Positions 5,830 through 9,166 of a stretch of DNA of 9,166 nucleotides are shown piece after piece (position 1 is the stretch's first letter; each line of letters opens with the position of its first letter). A program made the translations under genes and the position numbers. Source of the stretch: Actinomycetota bacterium (GTDB taxonomy: Bacteria > Actinomycetota > Actinomycetes > S36-B12); the NCBI GenBank assembly GCA_003456155.1, contig DMPC01000224.1, forward strand, positions 880 through 10,045, given 5' to 3'. The notes below the pieces were generated by a model that saw nothing but the letters and a program-made list of their open reading frames with translations, made no database searches and had not been told where the DNA came from.

Positions 5830-6525
5830 TCAGGGTGTCCCCGTCAGGCGCTCGGCCGCCTGGAGCAGGAGAGCCCGATGGCTCGCACTCGGACGCGACA
5901 GTCGCTCCTGAGGTCCGGAGATGCTCACCGCCGCGGTGACCAGGCCCTGCTCGTCGCGGGCGGGGACGCTCAGGGATCCCACGCCGGGCTCGCGCTGTCC
6001 CAGGCTGTGGGCGTAGCCGCGGCGACGGACGCGGGCGAGCTGGACCTCGTCGAATGCGGCGCCCCTCACCAGTCGCTCGCGCTCGTCGACAGGGAGCCAC
6101 GCGACGAGGATCTGGGCCGCCGATCCCGCCTGGAGTGTGAGCAGCGCTCCGACGGGCACGGTGTCGCGAAGCCCGGTGGCCGGCTCCGCAGCGGCCAGGC
6201 ACAGGCGCTGGTCTCCCATCCGCCGATACACCTGGGCGCTGAGTCCGGTGGCGTCCCTGAGGTCCGCGACCACGGAGGCGGCTCGTGCGGGCAGTCCATC
6301 GGCTGAGGCGGCCCAGGCCATGGCCTGGGGGCCGAGCACGAACCGACCTGTTTCGTCGCGTCCCACGAGGTGGTGATGCTCCAGGGCAAGGGCCAGTCGG
6401 TGGGCCGTGGGCCGGGTCAGTCCGGTGGCGAGGACGAGATCGGCGAGGCTGCGAGGAGCCGTCGAGACGGCCTGGAGCACGGCCACGGTCTTGTCGACGA
6501 CGCCGACACCGCTAGACTTGTCCAC
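5830..6525 (-). CDS. IclR-family transcriptional regulator, NdgR/LtbR-like
   Basis: A 231-residue regulator with an N-terminal winged helix-turn-helix (about 13-65; SLADLVLATGLTRPTAHRLA is the HTH core) and a C-terminal IclR effector domain (about 75-231; DTVPVGALLTLQAGSAAQIL, REPGVGSLSVPARD). It resembles Streptomyces NdgR and Corynebacterium LtbR, which control leuCD and are divergent from it, as here. GTG 6525 is chosen because the product then begins MDKSSGVGVVDK like those relatives. Upstream in-frame starts (to 6612) would translate through the promoter and palindromes. Its -10-like CAATAT ends six bases before the GTG, so the mRNA is probably leaderless. Autoregulation through the palindrome in its promoter is likely (inference). 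The effector is unknown from sequence; leucine or a pathway intermediate would fit. Confidence 0.88.
   Translation of the reverse strand: MDKSSGVGVVDKTVAVLQAVSTAPRSLADLVLATGLTRPTAHRLALALEHHHLVGRDETGRFVLGPQAMAWAASADGLPARAASVVADLRDATGLSAQVYRRMGDQRLCLAAAEPATGLRDTVPVGALLTLQAGSAAQILVAWLPVDERERLVRGAAFDEVQLARVRRRGYAHSLGQREPGVGSLSVPARDEQGLVTAAVSISGPQERLSRPSASHRALLLQAAERLTGTP
6491..6518 (+). promoter_or_regulatory. Candidate leuCD promoter
   Basis: TTGTCG (6491-6496) and TAGACT (6513-6518) are separated by 16 bp and would start transcription near 6525, about 77 bases before leuC. The -10 overlaps the 16-bp palindrome at 6515-6530, so a protein bound there would block it. The call rests on pattern only, and the -35 lies within the iclR coding region. 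Confidence 0.5.
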
Positions 6526-6530
6526 AAGTC
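6515..6530. promoter_or_regulatory. Perfect 16-bp palindrome over the iclR start and leuC -10
   Basis: GACTTGTCCACAAGTC has two perfect 7-bp arms around CC. It covers the iclR GTG (6523-6525) and the end of the candidate leuC -10, so it suits an operator controlling both directions. It also contains TTGTCCACA, the form of DnaA box preferred in high-GC Actinobacteria, which offers a competing reading. Confidence 0.55.
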
Positions 6531-6531
6531 G

Positions 6532-6561
6532 ATATTGGTGTCTCACAATGTGAGATGTCAA
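6532..6561 (-). promoter_or_regulatory. iclR promoter (TTGACA - 18 bp - CAATAT)
   Basis: On the minus strand a perfect -35 TTGACA (6561-6556) is 18 bp from CAATAT (6537-6532), and the GTG start follows six bases later. This predicts transcription starting at or next to the start codon, a leaderless mRNA as is frequent in Actinobacteria. Confidence 0.6.
6541..6555. promoter_or_regulatory. Perfect 15-bp palindrome filling the iclR promoter spacer
   Basis: TCTCACAATGTGAGA has 7-bp arms around a central A. It sits between the -35 and -10 of the iclR promoter and about 25 bp from the centre of the neighbouring palindrome. It is a good candidate operator for the IclR-family protein encoded beside it, but the binding protein is inferred. 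Confidence 0.65.
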
Positions 6562-6590
6562 GGCGATGACGAGTGAGGACGATCCGAGCA

Positions 6591-6599
6591 AGGGAGAGG
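6591..6599 (+). promoter_or_regulatory. Ribosome binding site that sets the leuC start
   Basis: AGGGAGAGG ends two bases before ATG 6602, with its GGGAG core 6 bases away. It supports this ATG over the in-frame ATG at 6566, which lacks a comparable site and would add twelve residues not typical of LeuC. Confidence 0.65.
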
Positions 6600-6601
6600 T
6601 C

Positions 6602-8017
6602 ATGGGCCGCACGTTGGCGGAGAAGGTCTGGAGCGATCACGTCGTCCGAAGGGCGGCAGGTGAGCCCGATCTGCTCTACATCGACCTGCACCTCGTGCAC
6701 GAGGTCACCAGCCCGCAGGCGTTCGATGGGCTGAGGGCGACTGGTCGGCCCGTGCGGCGCCCCGACCTCACCCTGGCGACCGAGGACCACAACGTCCCGA
6801 CCCTCAACATCCTCGCTCCGATCGCCGATCCGATCTCCAAGGCCCAGGTCGATGCGCTGCGTCGCAACTGCGCCGAGTTCGGTGTGCCGGTGTACTCGCT
6901 GGGTCACGAGGAGCAGGGCATCGTGCACGTCGTCGGACCGCAGCTGGGTCTCACCCAGCCCGGCATGACGGTGGTCTGCGGAGACTCGCATACCTCGACT
7001 CATGGGGCCTTTGGCGCCCTCGCCTTCGGCATCGGCACGAGCGAGGTGGAGCACGTCCTCGCGACCCAGACCCTGCCGCTCAAGCCCTTCAAGACGATGG
7101 CCATCACCGTCGATGGGGAGCTCCCCGCGGGCGTGACGGCGAAGGACGTCATCCTCGCGGTCATCGCGCGAATCGGGACGGGCGGCGGACAGGGGTACGT
7201 CCTGGAGTATCGCGGCTCCGCCATCCGAGGGCTGTCCATGGAAGGCCGGATGACGCTCTGCAACATGTCGATCGAGGCAGGTGCTCGCGCCGGAATGGTG
7301 GCACCTGATGAGACCACGTTCGACTATCTGCGCGGGCGTCCGCACGCACCGACCGGAGCAGACTGGGACGAGGCGGTCGCATACTGGCGCACCCTGCCCA
7401 CCGATGCCGACGCGACGTTCGACGCCGAGGTCGTGCTGGACGCGTCGACCCTGAGCCCCTTCGTGACCTGGGGGACCAACCCCGGGCAGGGCCTTCCGCT
7501 GAGCGCCTCCGTGCCTTCCCCGGACGATGCGGTCGATGAGGTCGACCGCGTCGCCATCGAGCGGGCGTTGGAATACATGGACCTCACTCCGGGAATGCCG
7601 CTGCGTGAGGTGTCGATCGACACCGTCTTCGTGGGCTCGTGCACCAACGGCCGCATCGAGGACCTGCGGGCCGTTGCCGGCATCCTCGAGGGACGCAGGG
7701 TGTCGGACTCGGTTCGCATGCTCATCGTGCCCGGTTCGGTACGCGTCAAGCAGGCGGCGGAAGCCGAGGGGCTGGACCGCGTGTTCATCGAGGCGGGTGC
7801 GGAGTGGCGTGAGGCCGGATGCTCGATGTGCCTCGCGATGAACCCCGACAAGCTCGCACCGGGGGAGCGCAGCGCCTCCACCTCCAATCGCAACTTCGAG
7901 GGTCGTCAGGGTCCCGGCGGCCGCACCCATCTCGTCTCACCGGCGGTTGCGGCCGCAACGGCCGTCACCGGCCATCTGTCCTCACCCGCCGACCTGTCGC
8001 CTGTCGCGACAGCCTGA
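6602..8017 (+). CDS. leuC: 3-isopropylmalate dehydratase large subunit
   Basis: LeuC is the aconitase-family subunit that carries the [4Fe-4S] cluster and, with LeuD, isomerises 2-isopropylmalate to 3-isopropylmalate. The 471 residues begin MGRTLAEKVWSDHVV, as usual for LeuC. Seen: LLYIDLHLVHEVTSPQAF; VVCGDSHTSTHGAFGAL; VFVGSCTNGR with C347; and GCSMCLAMN with C407 and C410. These three cysteines match the cluster ligands, and the E. coli enzyme has them at the same numbers. Upstream, a 76-bp gap with promoter-like elements and palindromes separates it from the divergent iclR gene; leuD follows after 18 bp. In citramalate-pathway organisms LeuCD also converts citramalate via citraconate to 3-methylmalate, which suits the nearby cimA (inference). 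No truncation or missing ligand is seen. Confidence 0.97.
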   Translation: MGRTLAEKVWSDHVVRRAAGEPDLLYIDLHLVHEVTSPQAFDGLRATGRPVRRPDLTLATEDHNVPTLNILAPIADPISKAQVDALRRNCAEFGVPVYSLGHEEQGIVHVVGPQLGLTQPGMTVVCGDSHTSTHGAFGALAFGIGTSEVEHVLATQTLPLKPFKTMAITVDGELPAGVTAKDVILAVIARIGTGGGQGYVLEYRGSAIRGLSMEGRMTLCNMSIEAGARAGMVAPDETTFDYLRGRPHAPTGADWDEAVAYWRTLPTDADATFDAEVVLDASTLSPFVTWGTNPGQGLPLSASVPSPDDAVDEVDRVAIERALEYMDLTPGMPLREVSIDTVFVGSCTNGRIEDLRAVAGILEGRRVSDSVRMLIVPGSVRVKQAAEAEGLDRVFIEAGAEWREAGCSMCLAMNPDKLAPGERSASTSNRNFEGRQGPGGRTHLVSPAVAAATAVTGHLSSPADLSPVATA

Positions 8018-8035
8018 CCGACAACGGAGCACCTC

Positions 8036-8632
8036 ATGGAGAAGTTCGTCGTCCACTCGGGCACCGCAGTTCCGCTGCGACGCAGCAATGTCGACACCGA
8101 CCAGATCATCCCCGCCGAGTACCTCAAGCGGATCACTCGTCATGGGTTCGAGGATGGCCTGTTCTCGGCCTGGCGCAAGGATCCGGACTTCGTCCTCAAC
8201 CGGCCGGAGTTCGAGGGGGCCAGCATCCTGATCGCGGGTCCGGACTTCGGCACCGGATCGAGCCGTGAGCACGCGGTGTGGGCTCTGCAGGACTACGGAT
8301 TCGCGGTTGTCCTGTCCTCCAGGTTCGCCGATATCTTCCGCGGCAACTCCGGCAAGGGTGGTCTCCTGACCGCGCAGGTCGATCAGGATGTCATCGAGGC
8401 GCTGTGGGCCGCAGTCGAGTCGGATCCGTCACTCGAGGTCACTGTCGATCTCGATCGACGCGAGGTGCGCGCCGGTGACATCGTCGCGGTCTTCGACGTC
8501 GACGACTATGTCCGTTGGCGGCTGATGGAAGGACTCGACGACATCGGCATCACCCTGCAGTACGCCGGCGAGATCGATGCCTTCGAGGCAGCTCGGCCCA
8601 GCTGGAAGCCGACGACCACTCCCGTGACCTAG
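8036..8632 (+). CDS. leuD: 3-isopropylmalate dehydratase small subunit
   Basis: LeuD is the swivelling-domain partner of LeuC and completes the isomerase active site. It has 198 residues, a normal length for the bacterial subunit. Seen: SNVDTDQIIPAEYLKRI (about 18-34), the conserved entry to the domain; GPDFGTGSSREHAVWAL (about 69-85), the substrate-binding and serine loop shared with aconitase; and FADIFRGNSGKGGLL soon after. The ATG has GGAG six bases upstream and lies 18 bp after the leuC stop, so the two are cotranscribed. The TAG stop lies inside an 18-bp perfect palindrome. Confidence 0.97.
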   Translation: MEKFVVHSGTAVPLRRSNVDTDQIIPAEYLKRITRHGFEDGLFSAWRKDPDFVLNRPEFEGASILIAGPDFGTGSSREHAVWALQDYGFAVVLSSRFADIFRGNSGKGGLLTAQVDQDVIEALWAAVESDPSLEVTVDLDRREVRAGDIVAVFDVDDYVRWRLMEGLDDIGITLQYAGEIDAFEAARPSWKPTTTPVT

Positions 8633-8639
8633 GTCACGG
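8622..8639. promoter_or_regulatory. Perfect 18-bp palindrome across the leuD stop codon
   Basis: CCGTGACCTAGGTCACGG is a perfect palindrome with no spacer; the leuD TAG is at 8630-8632. Without a loop it is a poor RNA hairpin, so it reads better as a DNA site for a dimeric protein. The protein is unknown. It lies about 100 bp upstream of the candidate hup -10, within range of a regulatory site. Confidence 0.45.
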
Positions 8640-8673
8640 AGAGGGACGGCGCAACGGCCGCGGGAGACACGGA

Positions 8674-8710
8674 GCCGATGAATCCTTTGCCCCGCAACGC
8701 ATTCATCGGC
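8674..8710 (+). promoter_or_regulatory. Symmetric two-part hairpin between leuD and hup
   Basis: GCCGATGAAT (8674-8683) and ATTCATCGGC (8701-8710) form a perfect 10-bp stem. Inside, TTGC/GCAA (8687-8690 with 8694-8697) forms a second stem about the same centre, with a 3x3 internal loop and loop CCC. There is no U tract. It could be a factor-assisted leuCD terminator or a protein-binding element upstream of hup. Confidence 0.5.
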
Positions 8711-8741
8711 GTGGCGGATTCGTTCCGCATGGGCGTCGGCC

Positions 8742-8747
8742 TAGGGT
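8742..8747 (+). promoter_or_regulatory. Candidate hup -10 element
   Basis: TAGGGT matches the actinobacterial TANNNT pattern and predicts a start near 8754, about 45 bases before the GTG. TTCGTT at 8719-8724, 17 bp upstream, is a weak -35 candidate. Confidence 0.4.
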
Positions 8748-8785
8748 GGCGATACCGGCCGATTGGTGCCGGCCCGACACCCTCC

Positions 8786-8792
8786 GGAGGGG
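8786..8792 (+). promoter_or_regulatory. Ribosome binding site of hup, inside a palindrome
   Basis: GGAGGGG is six bases before GTG 8799 and fixes that start. It lies in CCCTCCGGAGGG (8780-8791), so a small stem of four base pairs could partly hide it. Whether that matters for expression is not clear. Confidence 0.6.
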
Positions 8793-8798
8793 TTACCA

Positions 8799-9166
8799 GT
8801 GAACAAGGCTGAACTGATTGACGCTGTGGCTGCGCGACTGGGCCACAGCAAGCGCGAAGTGACCGACATCGTCGATGCCTTCATCGAGGAGACAAAGAAG
8901 GCCGTCGTGCAGGGCGAGAAGGTCGCGATCAGCGGCTTCGGCGTCTTCGAGAGCCAGGCCCGCAAGGCACGCCTCGGTCGCAATCCGCGCACTGGCGAGA
9001 CCGTGAAGATCAAGGCCACCAAGCTCCCCAAGTTCCGTCCCGGAACGGAGTTCAAGGCGGTCGTCTCGGGCGCCAAGAAGATCGTGAGCAAGGCCCCAGC
9101 CAAGAAGGCTGCGCCCGCCAAGAAGGCGGCGCCCGCCAAGAAGGCTGCTGCGAAGAAGGCTCCGGC
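8799..9166 (+). CDS. hup: HU-family nucleoid protein with Lys/Ala/Pro tail (3' end outside window)
   Basis: A small DNA-bending nucleoid protein; 122 residues are visible and the frame is open at the window end. Residues 1-94 are a complete HU domain: MNKAELIDAVAARLGHSKRE at the start, VAISGFGVFE (42-51), and GRNPRTGE (60-67) with the DNA-intercalating proline P63 in the beta arm. From about residue 95 a low-complexity tail with PAKKAA-type repeats begins, as in actinobacterial HupB/HupS proteins; such tails add non-specific, histone-H1-like DNA binding. The GTG start is fixed by the ribosome site and by the family N-terminus MNKAELI. A 166-bp gap with its own promoter-like elements suggests that it is not part of the leuCD operon. 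The tail length cannot be judged here. Confidence 0.95.
   Translation, partial: MNKAELIDAVAARLGHSKREVTDIVDAFIEETKKAVVQGEKVAISGFGVFESQARKARLGRNPRTGETVKIKATKLPKFRPGTEFKAVVSGAKKIVSKAPAKKAAPAKKAAPAKKAAAKKAP
9085..9166 (+). repeat. In-frame tandem repeats encoding the HU lysine-rich tail
   Basis: GCCAAGAAGGC-type units recur about every 12 to 18 bases and encode AKKA motifs separated by Pro and Ala. The repeats are coding and continue past the window end. Repeats of this sort can change length by slippage, so tail length may vary between strains. Confidence 0.7.

Noticed and set aside
5687..5911. 74-codon plus-strand open frame across tRNA-Glu
   Set aside because: It overlaps the tRNA and the UUCG terminator hairpin and has no protein-like features.
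6566..6601. ATG 6566 as the leuC start
   Set aside because: It lacks a good ribosome site, and LeuC proteins typically start MGRTLAEK, which corresponds to ATG 6602.
6526..6612. Upstream extension of the IclR regulator to 6612
   Set aside because: The extra 29 residues would be encoded by the promoter and palindromes, and relatives begin at the DNSSGVGVLDK-like segment.
6512..7930. 472-codon minus-strand open frame opposite leuC
   Set aside because: It is another GC-bias shadow. leuC on the plus strand has all cluster cysteines and family motifs, and the shadow crosses the iclR promoter region.
8755..8772. CCGGC/GCCGG inverted repeat in the hup 5' leader
   Set aside because: A 5-bp GC-only repeat with an eight-base loop is expected often by chance in DNA of this composition.

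Overview
The window is high-GC DNA with dense genes and short gaps. GTG starts, actinobacterial-type -10 elements, an HU protein with a lysine/alanine/proline tail, and an IclR-family gene divergent from leuCD all point to an actinobacterium. I cannot place it more finely than the phylum. Every protein gene falls in a recognisable family and all look intact, except the two cut by the window ends.

Layout, left to right. (1) The 3' end of leuB (1-345) is followed after 11 bp by ilvE (357-1478). (2) A 150-bp leader has features of an amino-acid attenuator: a nine-residue ORF, MHSTVIIIN, then a perfect 9-bp hairpin, then an intrinsic terminator. (3) It precedes cimA (citramalate synthase), a fumarylacetoacetate-hydrolase-family gene and gltX (glutamyl-tRNA synthetase); the last two overlap by 8 bp. 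(4) A tRNA pair follows, tRNA-Gln(CUG) and tRNA-Glu(CUC), closed by a 15-bp UUCG hairpin. (5) An IclR-family regulator resembling NdgR/LtbR is transcribed leftwards, divergent from leuC-leuD. The 76-bp gap and the iclR start carry two palindromes overlapping promoter-like elements. (6) After leuD there is an 18-bp palindrome over the stop codon and a symmetric hairpin, then a GTG-started HU gene cut by the window end.

Functionally this is a branched-chain amino acid block. CimA condenses pyruvate with acetyl-CoA to citramalate. LeuCD and LeuB catalyse the isomerisation and oxidative decarboxylation of leucine synthesis, and in organisms with a citramalate pathway they also process its intermediates to 2-oxobutyrate, the isoleucine precursor. 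IlvE is the last transaminase. The Val-Ile-Ile-Ile run in the leader fits control of cimA by charged tRNA-Ile, and the IclR protein is the likely controller of leuCD. The second theme is translation: gltX sits beside tRNAs for Gln and Glu, both possible substrates if the enzyme is the non-discriminating type common in Actinobacteria.

I saw no phage, IS, CRISPR, toxin-antitoxin or defence genes. The novelty here is in the non-coding DNA rather than in a new protein system.
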